Under the pieces are notes generated by a model. The model was not told the origin of the DNA, searched no databases, and saw only the letters and a program-made list of their open reading frames with translations. Positions 9,881-17,285 of a DNA stretch of 64,000 nt are shown in pieces. The DNA lies in contig JBHAEG010000048.1 in assembly GCA_041855445.1 (NCBI GenBank), positions 1-64,000 on the forward strand, given 5' to 3'. Source of the DNA: Faucicola sp041855445. GTDB lineage: Bacteria; Pseudomonadota; Gammaproteobacteria; Pseudomonadales; Moraxellaceae. Within the stretch, counting starts at the first letter, position 1. Each line of letters begins with the position of its first letter. The translations under genes were made by a program, and so were the position numbers.

Positions 9881-10654
9881 ATGAGTAACAAAGCCGTCGC
9901 TGTTGTTGTAGCTGTTATTTTGGGTGCTGTTGCACTCACCCCTGTTTTTTTAAAAAGCTTTTCTGATAATCCACAAGTTGCCAAAATTAGCAATCTAACA
10001 AACAATTTAACAAACAGTAGTGCAACAATTAATGAACAAAGTAGTATGCTAGAAAAAGCAGGTTATAGCATTGGATATTCAATTGGTAGTAACCTACAAA
10101 ATGCTGATAACTTAAATCAAGCTGATATTATTAAAGGTTTTTCTGACGCATTTAATAAAAAAGATGCAGCACTGACACCAGAACAAATGGAAACTGCGGT
10201 CATGGAGTTTCAGACAGAGCATCAAAAGCGAATGCAACAAAAAATTAGTGAAACCGCCGCTGTTAATTTAGAAAAAGGCAAAGCATTTTTGGCTGAAAAT
10301 GCAAAAAAACAAGGTGTTCAAACCACTGCATCAGGCTTACAATATGAAGTTATCAGCGAAGGTAGCGGAACCAAGCCAAAAGCAACAGATATTGTTTCTG
10401 TAAATTATAAAGGCACATTAATTGATGGCAAAGTTTTTGATAGCAATGAAGGTAGTGAACCTGTTACCTTTAAATTAGATGGAGTCATTGTTGGTTGGAC
10501 AGAAGGGTTACAATTAATGTCTGAAGGCTCAAAATATCGTTTCTATATCCCTGCAAACTTAGCCTATGGAGAGGTTGGGGCACCACCAGTTATTGAACCA
10601 AATAGCACGTTAATTTTTGACGTGGAATTATTAAAAATTAACCCAGCTAAATAA
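9881..10654 (+). CDS. FKBP-type peptidyl-prolyl isomerase, membrane-anchored (Mip/FkpA-like)
   Basis: 257 aa. Residues 5-27 are a hydrophobic N-terminal segment (VAVVVAVILGAVALTPVFL), either an uncleaved anchor or a signal peptide. Residues about 55-150 are the helical FKBP_N dimerisation domain (GYSIGYSIGSNL, then a long Gln/Glu-rich helix). Residues about 155-255 are the FKBP_C catalytic domain, with VNYKGTLIDGKVFDSN, GWTEGLQLM, YRFYIPANLAYGE and STLIFDVELL. It should catalyse proline cis-trans isomerisation and act as a chaperone in the periplasm. The next gene, 21 bases downstream, is a paralogue, and the pair probably forms one transcript ending at 11518. Confidence 0.93.
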   Translation: MSNKAVAVVVAVILGAVALTPVFLKSFSDNPQVAKISNLTNNLTNSSATINEQSSMLEKAGYSIGYSIGSNLQNADNLNQADIIKGFSDAFNKKDAALTPEQMETAVMEFQTEHQKRMQQKISETAAVNLEKGKAFLAENAKKQGVQTTASGLQYEVISEGSGTKPKATDIVSVNYKGTLIDGKVFDSNEGSEPVTFKLDGVIVGWTEGLQLMSEGSKYRFYIPANLAYGEVGAPPVIEPNSTLIFDVELLKINPAK

Positions 10655-10675
10655 TGAAATCGTCAAGAGTTACCC

Positions 10676-11458
10676 ATGAAAAATATCAAATCGTTAAAAT
10701 CTGTTATTAGTTTATCTTTGCTAACAGCATTATCATTAGTAGGTTGTAGTAGTATTAATAGTAAAGAGCAAGCAAACATTAGTACTAAAACATTAACTGC
10801 AACAACAGATAACAACAAACAAACCAATACTATCAGCGAAAATAGCCCAGAACTTGCTCAAGTTAGCTATAGTTTTGGTTTTATCATGGGTGAAAGTAAC
10901 AAAGAAACAGTGAATGACCTTGATTTAACAGCATTTTATCAAGGTTTCCAAGATGCCTACCAAAATAAAGAAGCAACCTTAAGTAAAGAGCAAATGCAAA
11001 AAGTTTTACTTGCTTATCAACAACGTAAAGAAACTGAATATGCTCGAGAAATTGAAACCCTAGCAGAAATTAACCTAGCAAAAGGTAAACAATTTTTAGC
11101 AGAAAATGCCAAAAAATCAGGGGTAAAAACCACTGCTTCAGGTTTGCAATATGAAATCGTCAAAGAAGGCAAAGGAGAAACGCCCAAAGCTAGTGACACT
11201 GTCAAAGTGAATTATGAAGGAAAACTGATTGATGGCACGATTTTTGATAGTTCTTATGAACGGGGCGAAGCGGTTACCTTGCCACTGACTCAAGTCATTG
11301 TTGGCTGGACAGAAGGTTTACAGCTCATGAAAACAGGAGCGAAATATCGTTTTTATATCCCCGCTGATTTAGCTTATGGTAGTGCAGGTGTCAGCGGTAT
11401 CGAGCCGAATAGTGTATTGATTTTTGATGTGGAATTATTAGAAATTAACCCTAAATAG
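10676..11458 (+). CDS. FKBP-type peptidyl-prolyl isomerase, lipoprotein
   Basis: 260 aa. The signal peptide ends in a lipobox (LSLVGC, Cys at about residue 24), so this copy is predicted to be lipid-anchored. A Ser/Thr/Asn-rich spacer follows. The FKBP_N helical domain begins at about residue 60 (VSYSFGFIMGES). The FKBP_C domain begins near residue 160, with VNYEGKLIDGTIFDSSYERG, GWTEGLQLM, YRFYIPADLAYG and FDVELLEINPK. It is closely similar to the upstream gene across both domains, so it is a tandem duplicate with a changed membrane anchor. Spacing and the shared terminator suggest one operon. Confidence 0.94.
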   Translation: MKNIKSLKSVISLSLLTALSLVGCSSINSKEQANISTKTLTATTDNNKQTNTISENSPELAQVSYSFGFIMGESNKETVNDLDLTAFYQGFQDAYQNKEATLSKEQMQKVLLAYQQRKETEYAREIETLAEINLAKGKQFLAENAKKSGVKTTASGLQYEIVKEGKGETPKASDTVKVNYEGKLIDGTIFDSSYERGEAVTLPLTQVIVGWTEGLQLMKTGAKYRFYIPADLAYGSAGVSGIEPNSVLIFDVELLEINPK

Positions 11459-11489
11459 CTATGAATTGAATTAAAAATATAGGTATCGG

Positions 11490-11518
11490 CTGGAATTAAA
11501 TCAATTCCAGTTTTTTTT
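11490..11518 (+). terminator. Intrinsic terminator of the FKBP pair
   Basis: CTGGAATT and AATTCCAG form a perfect 8-bp stem with a 5-base loop, followed directly by eight T residues. Confidence 0.9.
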
Positions 11519-11540
11519 GTAAAAATTTTCATTATCAATT

Positions 11541-11579
11541 ATTTCAGTATTGACAGAAATAACATAAATACAATATGAT
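11541..11579 (+). promoter_or_regulatory. Sigma-70 promoter with overlapping 20-bp inverted-repeat operator (site 1)
   Basis: TTGACA (11550-11555), an 18-base spacer and TATGAT (11574-11579) make a near-consensus promoter 25 bases before the GbsR-like gene. The 20-mer at 11541-11560 (ATTTC, 10 bases, GAAAT) covers the -35 element. The same 20-mer recurs at 12350-12369 and 12761-12780. Overlap with the -35 suggests autorepression by the regulator; that is inference. Confidence 0.7.
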
Positions 11580-11603
11580 AACACTATCCAGTTAAAGTAA
11601 AGA

Positions 11604-12131
11604 ATGATGATGAAACTTAATCCAACCACTGAAAAATTTGTACTACATTGGGGAGAAATGGGGAGTAAATGGGGTGTTAATCGCACAGTTGCACAAATTC
11701 ATGCCCTGCTTTATCTCATTGGTAAACCCATGAACGCTGAAGAAATCGTTGAAACACTAGGTGTAGCTCGTTCAAATGTTAGTAACAGTATCAAAGAGTT
11801 ACAAAGTTTAAATCTAGTAAAAACAGTGAATGTGATGGGTGACAGACGGGATTATTTCACCACTAATACAGATGACGTTTGGGAATTGGCAAAAATTATC
11901 ATTGAACAACGTTATCGGCGAGAACTTGCCCCAACCGTTAATTTTTTAGAAGAATTAATACAAACGCCTGAATTTCAACAAGAAAATCAGCAAGTACAAC
12001 AACGTATTAAAAATACGCATCAGTTTGTTAGTATATTAACTAGTTGGACGCACGAAATGTTAAAGTTATCTACAAATACTTTGGCTAAAATATTGAAGCT
12101 TGGGGCAAGCGTACAGCGATTTTTAAAGTAA
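11604..12131 (+). CDS. GbsR/MarR-like transcriptional regulator
   Basis: 175 aa from the first of three tandem ATG codons; any of the three could be used. Residues about 10-90 form a winged helix-turn-helix: a helix with WGEMGSKWGVNRTVAQIHAL, a recognition region MNAEEIVETLGVARSNVSNSI and a wing at VMGDRRDYF. The GMSSKWGI-like opening is characteristic of the GbsR family. The C-terminal half (about 100-175) is helical and Gln-rich and probably dimerises. The following genes (DoxX-like, DUF2269-like, SDR) look like its regulon because two of them carry the same inverted repeat found in this gene's own promoter. The effector is unknown. Confidence 0.88.
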   Translation: MMMKLNPTTEKFVLHWGEMGSKWGVNRTVAQIHALLYLIGKPMNAEEIVETLGVARSNVSNSIKELQSLNLVKTVNVMGDRRDYFTTNTDDVWELAKIIIEQRYRRELAPTVNFLEELIQTPEFQQENQQVQQRIKNTHQFVSILTSWTHEMLKLSTNTLAKILKLGASVQRFLK

Positions 12132-12134
12132 TTT

Positions 12135-12319
12135 ATGCTAAATATTAATGAATTTTTATGTATCGCAACCATTGTGATATTACTTAATTGATTATTGTTT
12201 TATTATTATTTTAAAAATATGAGTTAAGGTATATAGACTTATATAGTGCAATTATTTTAGCAATACTACTAATAACTGTAAGTGGTGCGAGTGGATTAAT
12301 GAACGTTATGATATATTAA
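12135..12319 (+). pseudogene. Decayed small membrane protein gene
   Basis: Translation from ATG 12135 gives MLNINEFLCIATIVILLN, then a stop (12189-12191), then LLFYYYFKNMS in the same frame. A frame change follows. From 12230 another frame gives YIDLYSAIILAILLITVSGA and SGLMNVMIY before a stop at 12317-12319. The pieces look like a small protein with several hydrophobic helices, disrupted by one nonsense mutation and one frameshift. The pattern is reminiscent of MAPEG-like proteins, but I cannot confirm the family. It lies inside the GbsR-DoxX-SDR cluster and was probably once a member of it. Confidence 0.45.
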
Positions 12320-12349
12320 AAGCTAACAGCTAAAATTTTTTAATCAATA

Positions 12350-12369
12350 ATTTCTTTTTTAACAGAAAT
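12350..12369 (+). promoter_or_regulatory. 20-bp inverted-repeat site 2
   Basis: ATTTC and GAAAT flank a 10-base T-rich core, 16 bases before the DoxX-like start codon. The downstream flank (TAAGGAAA, the ribosome site) is also shared with site 3. It could be an operator for the GbsR-like protein, or a 5-bp RNA hairpin next to the Shine-Dalgarno sequence. Confidence 0.55.
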
Positions 12370-12385
12370 TAAGGAAAACAAAGAA

Positions 12386-12754
12386 ATGAAAGTTCCTAAC
12401 TATTTGTATATCAGCCTAGCGGTTTTATGGTTATATAGTGGGATTGTACCAGTATTTTTTTCTCAAAATCAGTCGCTAGCTTTATTGGCAAAAATGGGAA
12501 TTATAGGTCATTGGCAATGGGTATTATTAATAGGAGCATCAAGTTTAGATGTGATATTTGCATGGTTAATCATGAGTAAGTATCGTAATGTTACATGGCT
12601 TTGGTTAGCTCAATGGATAACAGTTGTTATCTATAGTGTGTTAATTGCCATTTTTTTACCTGAAAATTGGCTACATCCTTTTGCACCATTGATAAAAAAC
12701 TTACCAATTTTGGCGATATTGGCTTTTTTATATCAATATCATCAAAAAATTTAA
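12386..12754 (+). CDS. DoxX-like small membrane protein
   Basis: 122 aa with four predicted hydrophobic helices (about residues 5-25, 45-65, 70-92 and 98-118). It resembles the DoxX-like family: an opening helix with SLAVLWLYSGIVPVFF, and LIGASSLDVIFAWLI in helix 2. The molecular function of this group is not established. The ribosome site AAGGAAA is well placed before ATG 12386. It is the first intact gene after the GbsR-like regulator and is followed by a DUF2269-like gene and an SDR, a grouping I recall from other Moraxellaceae. Confidence 0.75.
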   Translation: MKVPNYLYISLAVLWLYSGIVPVFFSQNQSLALLAKMGIIGHWQWVLLIGASSLDVIFAWLIMSKYRNVTWLWLAQWITVVIYSVLIAIFLPENWLHPFAPLIKNLPILAILAFLYQYHQKI

Positions 12755-12760
12755 CTTATC

Positions 12761-12780
12761 ATTTCTTTATTGACAGAAAT
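12761..12780 (+). promoter_or_regulatory. 20-bp inverted-repeat site 3
   Basis: ATTTC, a 10-base core and GAAAT, with TTGACA at 12770-12775 as in site 1. It ends 13 bases before the start at 12794 and just before the AAGGAAA ribosome site. Confidence 0.55.
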
Positions 12781-12793
12781 TAAGGAAATAAGT

Positions 12794-13264
12794 ATGACAA
12801 CCTATTTTATTATCAAGACGTTACATATTTTATCAGCGACGATTATTTTAGGCACTGGGTTTGGCACAGCATTTTATTTGTTTATGGTTAATCGTAGTGG
12901 TAGTTTGCCAGCTCAGGCGGTTGTTAGCCATTGGGTTTGTAAAGCGGATTGGTGGTTTACGACACCTGCGGTTATTTTTCAACCTTTATCTGGTTTGTGG
13001 TTGATGTATCAGTTAAAGATGCCGTTTAGTGCAACATGGATTTGGCTCACAATTATTTTATTTATTTTTGCAGGTATTTGTTGGCTACCTGTAGTTGTGT
13101 GGCAGTTGCAGATGAGAGACATCGCTAATCAAACGCTGAAAAAAGGTGAAAATTACTTGCCTGCCCGCTATTGGCAATTAGCTAAACGTTGGGAAATGTG
13201 CGGTTATCCTGCATTTATAGCTGTTGTAATAATTTTCTTTTTAATGGTATTAAAACCAATGTGA
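12794..13264 (+). CDS. DUF2269-like integral membrane protein
   Basis: 156 aa from ATG 12794, chosen because AAGGAAA lies 5-11 bases upstream. A TTG at 12770 in the same frame falls inside the inverted repeat and has no ribosome site. There are four hydrophobic helices (about 4-27, 52-72, 80-102 and 133-153). Features include HILSATIILGTGFGTAFYLF in helix 1 and a Trp-rich second helix (WWFTTPAVIFQPLSG). This matches the DUF2269 family of predicted inner-membrane proteins of unknown function. It probably acts with the DoxX-like protein and the SDR downstream. Confidence 0.75.
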   Translation: MTTYFIIKTLHILSATIILGTGFGTAFYLFMVNRSGSLPAQAVVSHWVCKADWWFTTPAVIFQPLSGLWLMYQLKMPFSATWIWLTIILFIFAGICWLPVVVWQLQMRDIANQTLKKGENYLPARYWQLAKRWEMCGYPAFIAVVIIFFLMVLKPM

Positions 13265-13304
13265 TTTTAACTAAACAATTCTTAGGTAAAAAATGGAATA
13301 ATAT

Positions 13305-14159
13305 ATGAAAATTTTAATTTTTGGCTCTACAGGTTTTATTGGTCGGCAGGTGGTCGGTTTATTAAGACAACAAGGACATGATTTATTATTACCCACTAGT
13401 AAAGATGTAAATTTTCTACAGCCAAATCAATTGGATATTGATAAAATTCATCAGTTAATGCAGGGGGTAAATATCGTGATAAATATGGTTGGTATAATGA
13501 GCCGTCACCCTGATAAGTTGGAAAATGTTCATCATCATACGCCATTGATTTTGGCAAAAATTGCTAAACAACAAGGCGTTTTTCGTTGGGTCAATTTATC
13601 AGCATTAGGAGCAGATGCAACAAGCAAGATTGCTTTTGTTGGGAGTAAAGGACGAGGCGATAACGCATTATTGAAGTTAATACAGTGTGATTTTAATGTT
13701 GTGATTGCTCGGCCTTCGATTGTTTTTGGGCGTGGTGGGGCGAGCTGTGAGCTTTTTATTAAATTAAGTTTATTACCTATATTAGTTTTACCAAACAAAG
13801 GCAATTTTCAGCTTCAACCTGTTCATGTGAGTGATGTTGCTTTGGGTTTAGTAAATTTAGCTGTGATGCCAGTTGTTGATGTTACTGATAAAATAATTGA
13901 TTTTACAGGAAAAGATATTTGTAGTTTGGCTGAGTATTTAACGATGATGGCTAAAAATATTCATGCTAAATCACATTTAATAATTTTATCAATTCCTTTA
14001 ATTTTTGTAAAAATTGTGGCAATTTTTGCTAAATATCTGACAGATGGTATGGTCAGTTTAGATAGTTTACAATTATTGGCGAATGGTTCCGTTGCTGATA
14101 ATCAAAAATTTTATCAGTTATTACAAAAAGCACCGCTAAGCTATCAACAATTTCATTGA
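13305..14159 (+). CDS. NAD(P)-dependent SDR-family oxidoreductase/epimerase-like protein
   Basis: 284 aa. A Rossmann nucleotide-binding motif GSTGFIG lies at residues 7-13, followed by an atypical-SDR layout with NMVGIMSRHPD near residue 65 and VNLSALGAD near 100. The usual YxxxK is replaced by a G-S-K-G-R-G-D segment. The C-terminal half has a hydrophobic stretch (SHLIILSIPLIFVKIVAIFA, about 225-245). It resembles the NmrA/complex-I-39-kDa-like group of atypical SDRs. The substrate is unknown. It starts 40 bases after the DUF2269-like gene and probably belongs to the same transcription unit. Confidence 0.83.
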   Translation: MKILIFGSTGFIGRQVVGLLRQQGHDLLLPTSKDVNFLQPNQLDIDKIHQLMQGVNIVINMVGIMSRHPDKLENVHHHTPLILAKIAKQQGVFRWVNLSALGADATSKIAFVGSKGRGDNALLKLIQCDFNVVIARPSIVFGRGGASCELFIKLSLLPILVLPNKGNFQLQPVHVSDVALGLVNLAVMPVVDVTDKIIDFTGKDICSLAEYLTMMAKNIHAKSHLIILSIPLIFVKIVAIFAKYLTDGMVSLDSLQLLANGSVADNQKFYQLLQKAPLSYQQFH

Positions 14160-14216
14160 TATTAATAAAAAAAATCGCATACAATGCAGATTTTTAATAA
14201 GATAGAAGAGATTTTT

Positions 14217-14960
14217 ATGCAAAATTTACCATTACTTGGGGTGAATATTGACCATATTGCGACTTTACGTCAGGCAAGAGGCGTAAACTATCCAGACCCT
14301 GTTGCGGGAGCGTTAATTTGTGAGCAAGCGGGGGCTGATGGTATTACCTTGCATTTACGAGAAGATAGACGGCATATCCAAGATGCGGACGTTTTTCGTT
14401 TGGCTCAGGTGATGACTACGCCGATGAACCTTGAGCTAGCCGTGACTGATGAGATGTTAGCGATTGCTTGTGACATTAAGCCTGCGTGGGTGTGCCTTGT
14501 GCCTGAAAAACGTCAAGAACTCACTACAGAGGGTGGTCTACATGTTATTGAACATCAACAAAAGGTCGCAAAAGCCATTGAGTTATTACATCAAGTAGGA
14601 ATAAAAGTTTCCTTATTTATTGATGCTGATATGGCTCAAATTGATAAAAGTATAGAGTTAAACGCTGATGCTATCGAAATTCACACAGGGGCATATGCTG
14701 ATTTTTACTTAGCAAAACATCTAATCGCCACAGAACAAGAATTGCAACGAATTACAAAAGCGGTTTATTATGCAAAAAATAAAAGACAACAATTATTGAT
14801 TAACGCAGGACATGGACTAACTCGTGAAAATGTTGCCCCCATTGCCAATATTGATGGCATTCATGAATTAAATATTGGACATGCCATTATCGCAGATAGT
14901 GTATTTATGGGGCTAGCACAGGCGGTACAAGCAATGAAACAATCTTTTATGAAAAGTTAG
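14217..14960 (+). CDS. pdxJ: Pyridoxine 5'-phosphate synthase
   Basis: 247 aa from ATG 14217, preferred over the in-frame ATG at 14184 because AGAAGAG sits about 8 bases upstream and the resulting length matches the family. PdxJ condenses 1-deoxyxylulose 5-phosphate with 3-amino-2-oxopropyl phosphate to make pyridoxine 5'-phosphate in vitamin B6 synthesis. Characteristic motifs are VNIDHIATLRQARG, DGITLHLREDRRHI, SLFIDAD, EIHTGAYAD and INAGHGL. It overlaps the convergent pseudopilin gene by 4 bases at the stop codons. Confidence 0.97.
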   Translation: MQNLPLLGVNIDHIATLRQARGVNYPDPVAGALICEQAGADGITLHLREDRRHIQDADVFRLAQVMTTPMNLELAVTDEMLAIACDIKPAWVCLVPEKRQELTTEGGLHVIEHQQKVAKAIELLHQVGIKVSLFIDADMAQIDKSIELNADAIEIHTGAYADFYLAKHLIATEQELQRITKAVYYAKNKRQQLLINAGHGLTRENVAPIANIDGIHELNIGHAIIADSVFMGLAQAVQAMKQSFMKS

Positions 14961-15496
14961 CAATGCGTTGCTTCCTCAGAATTCATTTTAGTTTTAATAA
15001 TACCTGTTTTACTAAAACTTACTTTAAACATATTATCAGTTAAACCATCATTGGGGCAATATTTAATATGTCCCATGTAACCAATTGGTCTGCCATCACC
15101 TGCTTTAAGTTGAATGTAATTTTTGCGTAATGATAATGCTATCACCAAATGACCATATTTTAAGTTTAATTGTACTTGTTCAAGCAATTTATCAGTTTGT
15201 TTTTCAAATGTTGCATTGTTATTCTTATCAATAAAACTTAATAAAAACTGACCGTCACGGCTAACGCATTGAAATTGTTGATTAGTCATACATAAAGTAA
15301 TTGGATTTTGATAAATTATCGCCTGCTGACGACCTTGTGATAAAAAATGATTTAATTGACTTTTTATCGCTTGACTTTCTTGTTTTTTGAACTGATAGGT
15401 CATTTTTGGAATAGCAAACATACTTATCACTGCAATTATTGCCAAAACTACCAATAACTCTAATAAAGTTAAGCCTTTAATATACAAATATCGCAT
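14957..15496 (-). CDS. GspH/FimT-family type IV pseudopilin
   Basis: 179 aa. It has a class III (prepilin) signal: a short leader MRYLYIKG, then LTLLELLVVLAIIAVISMFA. Cleavage is expected after Gly8, with Glu at position +5. Leu replaces the usual Phe at +1. The remaining globular domain contains a long amphipathic helix (QFKKQESQAIKSQLNHFLSQ) and two Cys residues in the last third that could form a disulfide. It is likely a minor pilin priming or decorating type IV pili, in line with competence and twitching in Moraxellaceae. It is isolated from other pilin genes here. Confidence 0.85.
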   Translation of the reverse strand: MRYLYIKGLTLLELLVVLAIIAVISMFAIPKMTYQFKKQESQAIKSQLNHFLSQGRQQAIIYQNPITLCMTNQQFQCVSRDGQFLLSFIDKNNNATFEKQTDKLLEQVQLNLKYGHLVIALSLRKNYIQLKAGDGRPIGYMGHIKYCPNDGLTDNMFKVSFSKTGIIKTKMNSEEATHC

Positions 15497-15823
15497 AAAA
15501 TCACTGAAAACTATCTTTTACTAACCCAACAATGTAACGTAAAAATGCTTTTATGCCTAGCAATCGCAGATAAAATGTAAAAAAAAGTAGCTTTTTAGTA
15601 AAAAACCATAATCAAGCTATGCTATAATAATAGAAAAATATGCCTTTATAGCATAAATAACCAATGTTCAAGTAAAAAAATAGTTGTCAATTTTGCTTCT
15701 ACACGTTAAGCTATAGCACAAGAGATGTCAATGAAAAATCTGCTTACAATTAAAGTAAAGATTATATCATTGATTAAGTTATATTGATTATGCAAAACTG
15801 AAGTCAATCCTCTGGAGGATTTT
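15497..15823. other. Divergent regulatory region of pseudopilin and ompA
   Basis: 327 bases with no credible gene. It carries the long leader of ompA and ends in an unusually good ribosome site (CTGGAGGA, 15812-15819), 4 bases from the start codon. The preceding TCCTC can pair with GAGGA of that site, a possible short translational hairpin. I cannot fix the promoter with confidence. Confidence 0.5.
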
Positions 15824-17158
15824 ATGAAATTAAGTAAAATTACGCTTGCTGTACTTGCAGCAGCAACCATGCCAGTTGTTGCGAATGCTGGTGTAACTGT
15901 AACCCCGTTAATTTTGGGTTATCATGTTTCTAGTGGTATTAGCGACACGGCTGAAAAACAACGTGGAGTATTAAAAACTGGTAAAGACCTAAAAAATAAT
16001 ACATTGCCAGCAGGAACAACAGCTACAAACGGTGGTGTTGCATTAGAAGATGGTTTATATACAGGTGCTGGAATTGGTATTGAAATCACTCCAACCATCG
16101 CTTTAGAGCTTGAATACGGTGAAAAAAGTGTTGATGCCAAAGCCAGTAAAGCTTCTGCTTCACTCAGCTCAGCCAATCTTTTTGATGCTAAGCAAAAAAT
16201 GTACTCGGCTAACCTTGCCATTGGTACAGAAACTTTCACAGGTTATACCAATAGCCCATTCAAACCTTATGTGTTAGTTGGTGCGGGTGTTTCTGATATC
16301 TCTGTTAAGAATCAACGAGCATATACTACTGGCTTTACAACAGGTACTGGTATTGCTGCTAATACGAATGTCAATGCAGGTACTGAAGTTGCTGAGTCTA
16401 AAGATACTATTGGTAACTTAGGTTTAGGTGCATACTACCGTATCAATGACGCATTAAGCCTACGTGGTGAAGCTCGTGCTATCCACAACTTTGACAACAA
16501 CTGGTGGGAAGGCATGGCATTGGCTGGCTTGAACGTTGTATTAGGTGGTCATTTAGCTCCTGCTGTTCCAGTGCCAGTTCCAGAGCCACAACCAGAGCCA
16601 CCACAACCAGAGCCACAGCCAGAACCACAACCAGAGCCACCTATCATTATTGAACAACCAGTTGATGGCGATGATGATAATGACGGCGTGTTAAATAGCA
16701 TTGATGCGTGTCCAAATACACCAACGAATGTAGTTGTTGATGAGCGTGGTTGTCCAAAACAAATTACTACTAACGAGCCATTAAAAGCTGAGTTACGTGT
16801 ATTCTTTGACAACAATAAATCAATCATCAAAGACCAATATAAACCAGAAATTCAAAAAGTTGCTGAAGTGATGAAAGAATTCCCGAATGCAACTGCGGTT
16901 ATCGAAGGTCACGCTTCTAAAGTTGGTAAAGCAGCTTACAATAAACGCTTATCAGAAGCTCGTGCAAATGCAGTAAAAGCCATGTTAGTTAATCAGTTTG
17001 GCGTTGCTCCAGCTCGTTTAAGCACTGTTGGCTATGGTTATGACCGTCCAATCGCACCAAACAACACTGCTGAAGGTCAAGCAATGAACCGCCGTGTTTA
17101 TGCGATTATTGAAGGTAACAGAACTGTCACTGTAACTCAAACTAAAGATATGGAATAA
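15824..17158 (+). CDS. OmpA/OprF-family outer-membrane porin
   Basis: 444 aa. A signal peptide (residues 1-22) ends VVANA. An N-terminal beta-barrel domain (about 23-245) shows alternating hydrophobic strands (TAGIGIEITPTIALELEYGE, GLGAYYRINDALSLRGEAR). A linker of repeated Pro-Glu/Pro-Gln pairs spans about 248-275. A calcium-binding thrombospondin-3-like segment (DGDDDNDGVLNSIDACPNTP) follows, then a peptidoglycan-binding OmpA_C domain (about 322-440) with the IEGHASKVG and NKRLSEARANAV motifs. It links outer membrane and cell wall and is likely abundant, as the strong ribosome site and own terminator suggest. The gene could be called ompA or oprF; I leave the symbol empty. Confidence 0.95.
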   Translation: MKLSKITLAVLAAATMPVVANAGVTVTPLILGYHVSSGISDTAEKQRGVLKTGKDLKNNTLPAGTTATNGGVALEDGLYTGAGIGIEITPTIALELEYGEKSVDAKASKASASLSSANLFDAKQKMYSANLAIGTETFTGYTNSPFKPYVLVGAGVSDISVKNQRAYTTGFTTGTGIAANTNVNAGTEVAESKDTIGNLGLGAYYRINDALSLRGEARAIHNFDNNWWEGMALAGLNVVLGGHLAPAVPVPVPEPQPEPPQPEPQPEPQPEPPIIIEQPVDGDDDNDGVLNSIDACPNTPTNVVVDERGCPKQITTNEPLKAELRVFFDNNKSIIKDQYKPEIQKVAEVMKEFPNATAVIEGHASKVGKAAYNKRLSEARANAVKAMLVNQFGVAPARLSTVGYGYDRPIAPNNTAEGQAMNRRVYAIIEGNRTVTVTQTKDME

Positions 17159-17187
17159 TCATTATTCATGGTTTAAATGTATCTTAC

Positions 17188-17215
17188 AAAAAGCTACCTT
17201 CGGGTAGCTTTTTTG
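17188..17215 (+). terminator. Intrinsic terminator of ompA-like gene
   Basis: AAAAAGCTACC, loop TTCG, GGTAGCTTTTT: an 11-bp stem closed by a UUCG tetraloop with a T tract. Confidence 0.95.
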
Positions 17216-17285
17216 TCTATTTTTTTTATCACATCATCATAAAAATGCTATACTAGCCAGCTTTCTATCATTTAGAGCCCAATTT

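Noticed and set aside
16549..16830. Gly/Ser-rich minus-strand frame
   Set aside because: Antisense shadow of the Pro-Glu linker of the OmpA-like gene.
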